Positions 8,286 through 16,225 of a DNA stretch of 41,329 bases are shown here, in pieces (position 1 is the stretch's first letter; each line of letters begins with the position of its first letter). The notes below the pieces were generated by a model, which ran no database searches, was not told the DNA's origin, and saw nothing but the letters and a program-made list of their open reading frames with translations. Source of the DNA: Bacillus sp. USDA818B3_A (GTDB lineage: Bacteria > Bacillota > Bacilli > Bacillales > Cytobacillaceae); NCBI RefSeq assembly GCF_009928415.1, contig NZ_JAABNN010000028.1:1-41329 (forward strand), in the 5' to 3' direction. A program made the position numbers and the translations under genes.

Positions 8286-9329
8286 TTATAACTCATCAAA
8301 TCCATTGGACTGTGAAACTTTCGAGTATGTCCTTGATTTCTGCTCAAAGAAATCCGATTTCGTTTCATTCACCATGTCATCCCCAAACACTTGAATCCAT
8401 GGCATCGGGTTATTTTTTTCAGGAAAAAGGTTGTTTAATCCTAGCTGTCTCAACCGTTTGTTTGCAAGATATTCAACATATTCTTCAAACTCCTGTAAAT
8501 CAATGCCCTTAATTTCAGCTAGAATGTAATGGGCCCATTCTTTTTCAAGCTCTACAGCCTTGCCGATGGTTTCATAGACATAATTGATATTCTGTTCGGT
8601 ATTCAATTCAGGGTTTTCCGTTAAAAGGATCCGGATAAACTGAGCAATAAAATAGGCATGCTGCATTTCATCCCGTTGAATATAACTGATCATCGTGCTC
8701 GTTTTGAGCATTTTTTGCTGCCTAGCGAGGTGATAAAAGAAAGCAAAACCGGCATAAAAATAGATGCCTTCCAGATTAATCGAGTTTACACCCAATTGAA
8801 ATAACGACTGTGGTGTGGGATTTTCTCTAAAATGTTCATATGCATCCAAAATTAATTGGTTTCTTTTCCGGACAATTGGATCCATTTTGGCTTGGTTGAA
8901 CCGTTCATTTTGTTCGCCTATCGGAACCAATGAGCTCAGAATATAAGAATAAGATTCATTGTGGACTGCCTCCTGCTGTGAAATGACCGCAAAGATCGAT
9001 TTGAAACTAGAGTCGGTTACATAGTCCATCACTTGGCTCATCGTTGGTGTCTGCAGGCTGTCAAGGGATGCCAGCTGTGTGTTAATACGCAGAAATACGT
9101 CCTTTTCTGTTTCACTTAAAAATTCCCATTGTTTAATATCATCCTGCATATTAATTTCTTGTGCCTTCCAAAAGTTTGCCAGCAGGGTTTGGTACAAATC
9201 ATACATTTTGGGATAGGCGATATCGTTCCAATTGAGCAGGCCTGATGACTTGCCGTTGATGATTCCAGTCGATTTGTTGGGATATTCCGGGTTTAACAGT
9301 TTTATTTTTGTTAATGGTGTATTAATCAT
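8286..9329 (-). CDS. nrdB: class I ribonucleoside-diphosphate reductase, beta (radical) subunit
   Basis: A 347-residue ferritin-like subunit that generates the tyrosyl radical used by the alpha subunit to make deoxyribonucleotides. All expected dimetal ligands are visible: Asp90, Glu120 and His123 (EAVH), Glu187, Glu221 and His224 (RDEMQH). The radical tyrosine is Tyr127 in EAVHNESY, so this is a Tyr-type enzyme, not the Phe-type class Ic. The C-terminus keeps a Tyr (SRTYSKV) for radical transfer. GAGGGG precedes the ATG, 18 bases after the nrdA stop. It is controlled with nrdA by the upstream riboswitch and NrdR-like boxes. Called nrdB because the partner alpha is longer than NrdE. Confidence 0.9.
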   Translation of the reverse strand: MINTPLTKIKLLNPEYPNKSTGIINGKSSGLLNWNDIAYPKMYDLYQTLLANFWKAQEINMQDDIKQWEFLSETEKDVFLRINTQLASLDSLQTPTMSQVMDYVTDSSFKSIFAVISQQEAVHNESYSYILSSLVPIGEQNERFNQAKMDPIVRKRNQLILDAYEHFRENPTPQSLFQLGVNSINLEGIYFYAGFAFFYHLARQQKMLKTSTMISYIQRDEMQHAYFIAQFIRILLTENPELNTEQNINYVYETIGKAVELEKEWAHYILAEIKGIDLQEFEEYVEYLANKRLRQLGLNNLFPEKNNPMPWIQVFGDDMVNETKSDFFEQKSRTYSKVSQSNGFDEL

Positions 9330-9347
9330 CGTTTATGTCCCCTCTTC

Positions 9348-11624
9348 CTAGCTATGACACGCTTCACATTCTTCAATTTCTGTCTGCGATGTACTTCTGA
9401 CGTAATAAGTTGTTTTTAATCCTTGTTTCCACGCTTCCATATGAAGGTTCAATAAGTCCTTCGCTTTAATGTCATGCCGAACATAAAGATTAAAGCTGAT
9501 GGATTGGTCAATATGCCGCTGGCGGGCGGCGTTCTGGCGAATACTCCAGGTTTGATCCAAGGCATGTCTTGTCCGGCGATAAAAGTTATAGGTGTTGTGG
9601 TCTAAATCAGGTGCGGTCACTTTAAATTTAAAGTTCTTTTTCTCTTCTGCGTATTCGACTGCATACAACGGATCAATTCCATCTGTCGAGCCGCCGATTT
9701 TGGCGGTTGATGAATTAGGAGCAATGGCCATCATCCAGCCATTCCTCACTCCGTATCGAGAAACCTCGCTTTGGAGTTGTTTCCACCGTTCACTGTCATA
9801 TCCTTTTCGCTCGAAATAACGCCCTGTTTGCCATTCTGATCCTTCAAACTTGCTATAAAAGCCCTTCTCTTTTGCCAATTCCACCGAAGAACGAATGGTA
9901 TGGAAAGCAATATCTTCATAAAGCCGATCGGCAAATGCAACTGCCTCATCCGATTCCCAGTAAATCCCCTCTAACGCCAAGAGATGATGCCAGCCAAATG
10001 TACCTAAGCCAACGGCACGGTATTTTTTATTGGTGGCTTCTGCTTGTCCGACGGAAATGGTATTCAGATCGATTGCATTATCTAACATTCTTACTTGGAT
10101 AGGAATGAGCCGTTCTAAAACTTGAACCGATTTTGGCAAGTTAATAGATGATAAATTACATACAACAAAATCTCCTGGCTTACGGATAATGACAATGTTG
10201 CCTTCTTCATCCTTGTATTCTTTTACAATGGTCGTAGCGGACATGTTCTGCGCAATCTCTGTACATAAATTACTGCAATAGATCGAAGTGCGGCCTATTC
10301 CGAGTATATGTTTGTTAGGATTTTGGCGATTCACTTCATCACGATAAAACATGTAAGGCGTACCCGTCTCCAATTGAGAAATCATGATTCGCGCCATTAT
10401 ATCCATCGCCCGATACGTTTTCCGGGGGAGTAAGGGATGTTTTACCGCTTCTTCATATTTCTTGGTAAAAAACTTTTCGTCCGCCTCGTCATAAAAATCT
10501 TCTAAACCAAGCGGAGTTCCGTTTTCATCTTTCCAGCCCATGGTCTGTTTCACTTGATGAGGGCAAAAGGTATGCCATTCCCCAATGCTTCGGCCATTTT
10601 CATCGACCTCTTCTAGTTTCTTCATAAACAAATCAGGGATGGACACCCCGGTGAAAATATCATGTGCCTTACGTCTTTCGTCGCCATTGTTTGTTTTTAA
10701 ATCTAAAAAGCCATTCATCATATCTTTATGGAAAACATCTAAGTAGACCGCGATGGCTCCTTGTCTTTGTCCAAGTTGGTCCACACTCACCGCTGTGTCG
10801 TTAATCAGACGGATCCAAGGAACCACGCCGGATGAGTTCCCTTTGAATTTTTTAATATCAGAACCTAAGGCACGCACCTTTCCGAAATAGATTCCAATCC
10901 CGCCGCCACCTTTACTCAACCTGGCAATATCCCAATTGTTTAAATAGATTCCATCCAAGGAATCGTCGACGGTGTCAATAAAACAAGAGGAAAGCTGCCC
11001 AAAGCTTTTTCCGGCATTGGAAAGCGTCGGTGTCGCGACCGTCATATACAGGTTGCTCAATGCCCAATAGGCTTCTTTTACATATGATAATCGTTTATGT
11101 TTTGGTTCGTTTTTCATTAAGGTCATGGCGATAATCATAAAACGTTCTTGAGGCAGTTCGTAGACATTTCCCTCGTAGTCTTTTGCTAAGTAGCGATCGG
11201 CTAGTAAAAATAACCCTATGTAATTAAACAGAAAGTCTTTATCCGAATCCATTTCCTTTCCCAAGGTTTCAATCTCTTCCTTGGAATATTCATTTAGGAT
11301 TTCTTCATTGTAGATGCCTATTTTCGTTAGATATGTAAGTAATGTATAGAAATCACCATATTTTTCTTCTGGTTCAAATCCTCTATGCTTGGCTGCCTGA
11401 TGGTATAATTCATTTAAATAAAGGTGTGCAGCCAGAAAGGTCCAGTTTGGATCTGCCATGGAGATTTGATTCAAGGCATAGAGCAGTGATTCTTCCTTTC
11501 GTGAAGATTCCTCGAGGTCTGCGATTCTTTGGAGCAGCTGGGTTGTATCCAATTTATATTTTTCATTAGCTCTTTTGATCGCTTCAAAAACAGTATCCAT
11601 TTCAGGATGATTTTTAACAGTCAT
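9348..11624 (-). CDS. nrdA: class I ribonucleoside-diphosphate reductase, alpha (catalytic) subunit
   Basis: A 758-residue catalytic subunit that reduces ribonucleoside diphosphates. Visible hallmarks are TPTLSNAGK with the active-site Cys in LSSCFID, the GGGGIGIYFGKVRA loop, SNLCTEI with the radical Cys, FVVCNLSSINL, MAIAPNSSTAKIGGSTDGIDP and the redox C-terminus CEAC (Cys753, Cys756). The first 95 residues look like the helical part of an ATP-cone without the usual KRDG hairpin, so dATP overall inhibition may be altered. I chose the ATG at 11622-11624, which has AAAGGGG upstream. A longer frame would start inside the riboswitch terminator. Confidence 0.92.
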   Translation of the reverse strand: MTVKNHPEMDTVFEAIKRANEKYKLDTTQLLQRIADLEESSRKEESLLYALNQISMADPNWTFLAAHLYLNELYHQAAKHRGFEPEEKYGDFYTLLTYLTKIGIYNEEILNEYSKEEIETLGKEMDSDKDFLFNYIGLFLLADRYLAKDYEGNVYELPQERFMIIAMTLMKNEPKHKRLSYVKEAYWALSNLYMTVATPTLSNAGKSFGQLSSCFIDTVDDSLDGIYLNNWDIARLSKGGGGIGIYFGKVRALGSDIKKFKGNSSGVVPWIRLINDTAVSVDQLGQRQGAIAVYLDVFHKDMMNGFLDLKTNNGDERRKAHDIFTGVSIPDLFMKKLEEVDENGRSIGEWHTFCPHQVKQTMGWKDENGTPLGLEDFYDEADEKFFTKKYEEAVKHPLLPRKTYRAMDIMARIMISQLETGTPYMFYRDEVNRQNPNKHILGIGRTSIYCSNLCTEIAQNMSATTIVKEYKDEEGNIVIIRKPGDFVVCNLSSINLPKSVQVLERLIPIQVRMLDNAIDLNTISVGQAEATNKKYRAVGLGTFGWHHLLALEGIYWESDEAVAFADRLYEDIAFHTIRSSVELAKEKGFYSKFEGSEWQTGRYFERKGYDSERWKQLQSEVSRYGVRNGWMMAIAPNSSTAKIGGSTDGIDPLYAVEYAEEKKNFKFKVTAPDLDHNTYNFYRRTRHALDQTWSIRQNAARQRHIDQSISFNLYVRHDIKAKDLLNLHMEAWKQGLKTTYYVRSTSQTEIEECEACHS

Positions 11625-11664
11625 AGTAATTACCCCTTTTATAGTTACAAATTTCGCAACCAAC

Positions 11665-11695
11665 AACAAAAAACCCATCTTCATGGAAGATGGGT
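11665..11695 (-). terminator. expression-platform terminator of the nrd riboswitch
   Basis: On the minus strand ACCCATCTTC-CAT-GAAGATGGGT forms a perfect 10-base stem (11673-11682 with 11686-11695), followed by TTTTTTGTTG. It stands between the cobalamin aptamer and nrdA, about 41 bases before the start codon. It is therefore the regulated leader terminator. Confidence 0.85.
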
Positions 11696-11795
11696 AAATA
11701 AAACGTGGATTAATCTAGTAAAACAGCAGTATCGCTGTATTAGTCAGAATATCCCTCGTTTTATTTTCCCACTTCCCGAAGAAAATAATACGTTA

Positions 11796-11951
11796 TAAAA
11801 ATGGCAGGTCTCCTGACTCATGCTTTAGCCTACTCTAATCCCTTCCCGTCTTAAGGACAGTGGATACGATTATTTCGTCGCATTTACAGTTGCGGGTACA
11901 GTTCTGGATTCTCACCAGATTCCCTATTAAGTCTATCTAGACACCATTTTC
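11796..11951 (-). promoter_or_regulatory. cobalamin riboswitch controlling nrdA-nrdB-flavodoxin
   Basis: The minus strand shows the conserved cobalamin aptamer blocks in order: GGTGTCT, AATAGGGAATCTGGTG, GAATCCAGAACTGTACCCGC, AACTGTAAATG, CCACTG, CGGGAAGG and GAGTCAGGAGACCTGCC (the B12 box). AAAATGG near the 5' end pairs with CCATTTT at the 3' end as P1. Such RNAs fold on adenosylcobalamin or related forms. With the strong terminator downstream, the expected logic is off when B12 is plentiful. Confidence 0.93.
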
Positions 11952-11960
11952 ATTGGTCAC

Positions 11961-12008
11961 TATCTATATTTAGTGTTACCTTTTAAAAATAAACACTAAA
12001 TATTGTAT
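11961..12008 (-). promoter_or_regulatory. two NrdR-like boxes at the nrd promoter
   Basis: Box 1, minus strand ATACAATATTTAGTGT (11993-12008), matches 14 of 16 positions of the NrdR consensus acaCwAtATaTwGtgt. Box 2, ACACTAAATATAGATA (11961-11976), matches about 12. Exactly 16 bases separate them, the spacing known for paired NrdR boxes. They lie at and just downstream of the expected transcription start, upstream of the riboswitch aptamer. Confidence 0.65.
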
Positions 12009-12015
12009 ATCAACT

Positions 12016-12044
12016 AATATAGTATACTACTTACACTTTTACAA
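12016..12044 (-). promoter_or_regulatory. nrd operon promoter
   Basis: Minus strand -35 TTGTAA (12039-12044), 17-base spacer, -10 TATATT (12016-12021). It lies immediately after the metE stop codon, so the nrd operon has its own promoter. No terminator separates it from metE. Confidence 0.6.
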
Positions 12045-12049
12045 GTATT

Positions 12050-14329
12050 TTATTTTTTCACAACTAGCTTTTCTCTCACTTGCTTTGCAGCCTCAACCAT
12101 GACTTCTAGTCCTGCAACAGTTTCCTCTATCCCGCGGGTTTTCAATCCACAGTCAGGATTAATCCAGAATAGCTTTGGATCAAGGACTTGAAGGGCACGT
12201 TCAATGTTTCTCATTAATTCTTCAAGTGCAGGCACGCGTGGACTATGAATATCGTAAACTCCTAGACCAATCCCTTTATCATACGTATTCTTTTCAAAGG
12301 CAGAAAGTAATTCGCCATGGCTCCTGGATGTCTCAATGGAAATCACATCCGCATCAAGTGCATTTATTGCATCGATGATATCTTCAAAATTGGCATAACA
12401 CATATGGGTATGAATTTGTGTTTCATTTTGGACCGATGTGGTTGCAAGCTTGAAAGCATAGACCGCAGCATTCAAATAGTCATCCCAGTTTTCACGCTTT
12501 AATGGCAGCCCTTCACGAAGAGCCGGTTCATCCACTTGAATCATGCTAATTCCATTTGCTTCTAGCAATTCTACTTCCTTTCGAAGGGCAAGGGCAATCT
12601 GATTCGCCACCTCATAGCGCGGAATATCGTCACGGACAAACGACCAGTTCAATATCGTAATGGGACCAGTCAGCATCCCTTTCACCGGCTTCGTTGTTAA
12701 CCCTTGAGCATAGACCGTTTCCTTCACGGTCATCGGATCTTGGAATGAAACGTCCCCATAGATAAGCGGCGGCTTTACACAGCGTGATCCATAGGACTGG
12801 ACCCAGCCGAATTTCGTAAACTGGAACCCAGCTAATTTTTCACCAAAATATTCTACCATATCGGTGCGTTCAAACTCTCCATGAACGAATACATCCATAC
12901 CTAGTTTTTCTTGAATTTCTATCCATTTTTCTATTTCTGCATTGATATATTTCTCATATTCCGCATCGGTTAACTCACCTTTACGCCACAGCTGACGCTT
13001 TTTTCGCACCTCCTGTGTTTGCGGGAAGCTCCCAATCGTTGTTGTGGGCAGAAGCGGTAATTGGAATGTCGTTTCTTGAAGGGCTTGTCGAACATTAAAT
13101 GGTACTTCACGCTCAGCACGAAATGATGCCAAGTTTTGAATGTCTTTTTGAACCTGCTGATTGTTTCGGAACGTTGATTCATTTAATGCTTGAATCGCTT
13201 TTGCACTAGCAGCGAGTTCTTCCTGGATGGAATCTATTCCTTGTCGGAGTCCTTTTGTTAGAAGAACCACTTCATGCAGTTTTTCATCCGCAAAGGATAA
13301 GGCATTTTTTAGCACCTCTTCAAGTGTGTCCTCACTCTCCACGGTTACAGGTACATGTAACAAGCTGGATGAAGGCTGGACGATTAAGCGATCCTTTGAA
13401 ACAATCTCCGCAATCTCAGCAAGCAGTGATGCCTTTTCAGCAAGATCGGCGCGCCAAATATTTCTTCCATCGAGAACCCCAGCCGCAAGTACCTTTTCTT
13501 TTGGAAAACCAAAATTCTTCAGAGAAACAAGATTTCCGCCGCGATCATGGACAAAATCCAACCCAATTCCTTGAACTGGTAGTGCAATGATCTCTTGATA
13601 ATAATCTATTTTATCAAAATAGGTTTGCAATAGAATGTTTACATCAGGTGCAGCCCCATTCAATTGCTGGTAAACGTCTGCGAATAGCTCGATCTCTTCT
13701 CTTAAAAGTGATGTTGCTAAGATTGGTTCATCGATCTGAACCCATTCAACTCCCTCCGCCTGAAGTTCACACAGTATTTCTTTATATAGCGGGACGAACA
13801 ATTGGACCATTTCTTTTAGATTGCTATAGCCCTTTGATAGCTTAACAAATGTGATAGGACCTAGTATGACCGGCTTACCTTCGATCCCAAGTTTTTGCTT
13901 TGCCTCTTTAAAAAAACGAAGCGGGCGGTTTTCCACTAGAGCCGGTGCCGCTTGGTCCAGTTCAGGAACGATATAGTGATAGTTCGTGTTAAACCATTTG
14001 GTCATTTCCGCCGCTACAGCACCCTTTGTTCCTCGTGCGATTTCGAAATAGGTTTCTAGAGATACTTCTCCACCCTTATAATCAAACCGCTCTGGGACTA
14101 GGCCGAACATTACTGCTGTATCAAGAACATGGTCATAAAGGCTAAAGTCACCAACGGGAATCAGGTCAATTCCTTTGTCCTTTTGCTTTTGAAGCTGCCG
14201 CAGCCGGAAGTCCTCCATTTGTTTTAAAAATAGCTCTTTTTCTAATTGTCCTGCCCAAAACTGTTCCAGTGTTTTTTTCCATTCTCGTTTTTCTCCAATT
14301 CTTGGATACCCTAAATTCGAACTAATCAT
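12050..14329 (-). CDS. metE: cobalamin-independent methionine synthase (MetE)
   Basis: A 759-residue enzyme that transfers the methyl group of 5-methyltetrahydropteroyl-triglutamate to homocysteine, the last step of methionine synthesis. It is the usual double-barrel MetE. The N-terminal domain begins SSNLGYPRIGEKREWK. The C-terminal catalytic domain has the zinc ligands His642 and Cys644 (HTHMCYANF), Glu666 (SIETSR) and Cys727 (NPDCGLKTR), each one residue offset from E. coli MetE. I chose the ATG at 14327-14329 with AAAGGAAG upstream. The longer frame begins inside the leader terminator. A cobalamin riboswitch upstream predicts repression when B12 allows MetH to work. Confidence 0.95.
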   Translation of the reverse strand: MISSNLGYPRIGEKREWKKTLEQFWAGQLEKELFLKQMEDFRLRQLQKQKDKGIDLIPVGDFSLYDHVLDTAVMFGLVPERFDYKGGEVSLETYFEIARGTKGAVAAEMTKWFNTNYHYIVPELDQAAPALVENRPLRFFKEAKQKLGIEGKPVILGPITFVKLSKGYSNLKEMVQLFVPLYKEILCELQAEGVEWVQIDEPILATSLLREEIELFADVYQQLNGAAPDVNILLQTYFDKIDYYQEIIALPVQGIGLDFVHDRGGNLVSLKNFGFPKEKVLAAGVLDGRNIWRADLAEKASLLAEIAEIVSKDRLIVQPSSSLLHVPVTVESEDTLEEVLKNALSFADEKLHEVVLLTKGLRQGIDSIQEELAASAKAIQALNESTFRNNQQVQKDIQNLASFRAEREVPFNVRQALQETTFQLPLLPTTTIGSFPQTQEVRKKRQLWRKGELTDAEYEKYINAEIEKWIEIQEKLGMDVFVHGEFERTDMVEYFGEKLAGFQFTKFGWVQSYGSRCVKPPLIYGDVSFQDPMTVKETVYAQGLTTKPVKGMLTGPITILNWSFVRDDIPRYEVANQIALALRKEVELLEANGISMIQVDEPALREGLPLKRENWDDYLNAAVYAFKLATTSVQNETQIHTHMCYANFEDIIDAINALDADVISIETSRSHGELLSAFEKNTYDKGIGLGVYDIHSPRVPALEELMRNIERALQVLDPKLFWINPDCGLKTRGIEETVAGLEVMVEAAKQVREKLVVKK

Positions 14330-14370
14330 TTCCTGGACACTTCCTTTTATGTTTGTATTTTTGTCCCAAT

Positions 14371-14403
14371 AAAAAAATCTCCCTTTCAATAGAAAGAGAG
14401 ATT
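14371..14403 (-). terminator. expression-platform terminator of the metE riboswitch
   Basis: On the minus strand AATCTCTCTTTC (14392-14403) pairs with GAAAGGGAGATT (14376-14387) across a 4-base loop, followed by TTTTT. It lies about 42 bases before the metE start and about 90 bases after the aptamer, as expected for a transcriptional off-switch. Confidence 0.8.
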
Positions 14404-14490
14404 AGTACGCATAGTTAACTAGAATTGAGACCTTTGATTTTCTCAAGCACGTATTCCTCACTCCCCCCTATAAACCCGTAGAGTACAAGC

Positions 14491-14662
14491 GCATACAACA
14501 GGCAGGTCTCCTGGCTTAGGTTCATCGCTTCTTATCCCTTCCCATTTCAATTGAAACAGTGGTTTTTTGATAAGTTGCTCACCATTACAGTGGCGGGACC
14601 GCTCCGGAATTTCACCGGTCTTCCCTTTTAAGCTGAGTCAAAAATACACAGCACCTGATGCA
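14491..14662 (-). promoter_or_regulatory. cobalamin riboswitch controlling metE
   Basis: The minus strand contains the aptamer blocks AGGTGCTG, CAGCTTAAAAGGGAA, GACCGGTGAAATTCCGG, CGGTCCCGCCACTGTAATGG, CCACTG, GGGAAGGG and AGCCAGGAGACCTGCCTG (the B12 box). This is the complete conserved core of the cobalamin family. Confidence 0.95.
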
Positions 14663-14703
14663 TTAGATATGTAATTTTTACAAACATTTTGAATTTAATA
14701 GCC

Positions 14704-14732
14704 ATCTTAGCATGTATACTCGATGCTGTCAA
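14704..14732 (-). promoter_or_regulatory. metE promoter
   Basis: Minus strand -35 TTGACA (14727-14732), 17-base spacer, -10 TAAGAT (14704-14709). It lies about 40 bases upstream of the aptamer. A near-consensus housekeeping sigma promoter. Confidence 0.8.
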
Positions 14733-14823
14733 AGTAGAATTTTTTTCTAATTAGAAATAATGCTTTCTGAAAAATTGGAAATAGTAAATAAGTAGAATTT
14801 TTTTATATGCAGGAGGGACAGTC

Positions 14824-15039
14824 ATGGAGGAAAGAAAACCAAACTTCCATAAAGAATCAATTAAAAGTTCGCATGAGAATGAACCAGCCTTTAACGTATA
14901 CCTTGATGAAGCTTTAGTTGCAGAGGTACGAGGCAGTGATCCAACTAAATTAACGGTCATTCCGATGAGGGAACTTAATGATTATGAGGAAGACAAGCTT
15001 CATGAGTACATTGAATCAATGGTTTCTGAGCAAGAATAG
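14824..15039 (+). CDS. small acidic protein, hypothetical
   Basis: A 71-residue soluble, acidic protein with no signal peptide or membrane segment. The middle (AFNVYLDEALVAEVRG, LTVIPMREL) suggests a small β-structure, and the C-terminus (DYEEDKLHEYIESMVSEQE) a helix. The start ATG follows GCAGGAGGGACAG, an excellent ribosome binding site. The gene is closed by a strong terminator, so it is very likely expressed. No family is recognised. It is transcribed away from the metE promoter region and convergent to the cysteine desulfurase gene. Confidence 0.6.
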   Translation: MEERKPNFHKESIKSSHENEPAFNVYLDEALVAEVRGSDPTKLTVIPMRELNDYEEDKLHEYIESMVSEQE

Positions 15040-15049
15040 TAAATACAAT

Positions 15050-15085
15050 AAAACGGACTAACGCCCATTCGTTAGTCCGTTTTTG
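15050..15085. terminator. bidirectional terminator
   Basis: Perfect 14-base stem: AAAACGGACTAACG (15050-15063) and CGTTAGTCCGTTTT (15070-15083), 6-base loop, T-runs both ways. It serves the small plus-strand gene and the minus-strand desulfurase operon, whose stop is adjacent. Confidence 0.85.
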
Positions 15086-16201
15086 TTAGATTACTTTTTT
15101 TAACAACAGAATGGTTCGATCAACTTCGTCTTTTGTTGTGTACCTGCCTAAACTAAAACGAATCGCCCCCATCCCAACTTCCTCAGGGACGGCCATCTCC
15201 TTTAGTACCGGAGATAATTCAATGCTCCCGGCATGACAGGCCGAACCTGTCGAGGCAGCTAAACTTGGGATTGCGGATAAGATGTCTTGACCTATTTTTC
15301 TAACAAAACTTACATTTAATGTATTGGGCAGTCTTTGTTCGGGATGCCCGTTCAACACAACTTGTTCACCAAATTCAGCCTTTAATTGGTTCCAAAAATA
15401 GTTGGTAAGCTCCTTTAAACCAGGATTTCCTTCTTCCTGTTTCGCTAGTTCACAAGCCTTCCCTAAGCCGACAGCCAATAATGTATTTTCCGTACCTGCA
15501 CGAAGCCCGAACTCATGCCCGGCCCCGTGAATGAGCGGTTCAAGTTCAATTCCATTTCTTATATATAGCGCGCCGATCCCTTTTGGGGCATATAGTTTAT
15601 GGCCTGCAATCGTGAGCAAGTCTACATTAAGCTCATCTACATGGATAGGAACTTTACCTGCGGATTGTGATGCATCTGTATGAAAGGCAATTCCATATTT
15701 ATCAGCTATTTCACCAATCTCTTTAATAGGCTGCAAAGTACCTGTTTCATTATTGGAGTGCATGATGGAAATGAGAATGGTTTCGTTCGTGATGGCCTTT
15801 TCGATTTCCTCCGGAATCACTCTTCCGTATCTATCAACACCCACGTACGTCACTTTTGCCCCCACTTGTTCTAGGAACCTGCAAGGATTCATGATCGCAG
15901 GGTGTTCAATTTTGGACGTAATAATGTGGCTGCCCTTATGGCGATTTTTAAAATAAAAGCCTTTTAATGCCAGATTATTCGCTTCGCTGCCACCACTCGT
16001 AAAAATGATTTCTCCCGCTGAGCTGCCGACTAAATCAGCCACCTGTTCTCTGGCATTCTGCAATAACGCCTTAACAGGTTTTCCCGCCCAGTGTAAGGCG
16101 GAGGGATTACCATAAAAGTCCGTCAACAGCGGCTGCATGGCATCTGCTGCTTCAGGAGCCAATGGGGTACTGGCATTGTAATCAAGATAAATTTTCTCCA
16201 A
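15086..16201 (-). CDS. cysteine desulfurase, NifS/IscS family
   Basis: A PLP enzyme of 371 residues that takes sulfur from cysteine for Fe-S clusters, tRNA thiolation or, in some members, selenium transfer. It shows YLDYNASTPL at the N-terminus, FTSGGSEANNLALKG, HTDASQSAGK, the PLP lysine in AGHKLYAPKG (Lys202) and the catalytic loop STGSACHAG (Cys322). GGAGG lies seven bases before the TTG at 16199-16201, so I prefer this start; an ATG at 16216 overlaps that binding site. It is the last gene of a three-gene minus-strand operon. No trmU or cymR neighbour is present, so its acceptor is unknown. The divergent HesB-like gene is a possible partner. Confidence 0.88.
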   Translation of the reverse strand: MEKIYLDYNASTPLAPEAADAMQPLLTDFYGNPSALHWAGKPVKALLQNAREQVADLVGSSAGEIIFTSGGSEANNLALKGFYFKNRHKGSHIITSKIEHPAIMNPCRFLEQVGAKVTYVGVDRYGRVIPEEIEKAITNETILISIMHSNNETGTLQPIKEIGEIADKYGIAFHTDASQSAGKVPIHVDELNVDLLTIAGHKLYAPKGIGALYIRNGIELEPLIHGAGHEFGLRAGTENTLLAVGLGKACELAKQEEGNPGLKELTNYFWNQLKAEFGEQVVLNGHPEQRLPNTLNVSFVRKIGQDILSAIPSLAASTGSACHAGSIELSPVLKEMAVPEEVGMGAIRFSLGRYTTKDEVDRTILLLKKVI

Positions 16202-16225
16202 GTACGTTACCTCCATTCATTGATT

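Noticed and set aside
11625..11684. N-terminal extension of nrdA
   Set aside because: It lies inside the riboswitch terminator and its T-run. The internal ATG at 11624 has a far better ribosome binding site.
13227..13590. Overlapping plus-strand frames inside metE
   Set aside because: Opposite-strand shadows of a clearly conserved gene; no binding sites.
14330..14389. N-terminal extension of metE
   Set aside because: It is the leader terminator hairpin, and MetE homology starts at the internal ATG.
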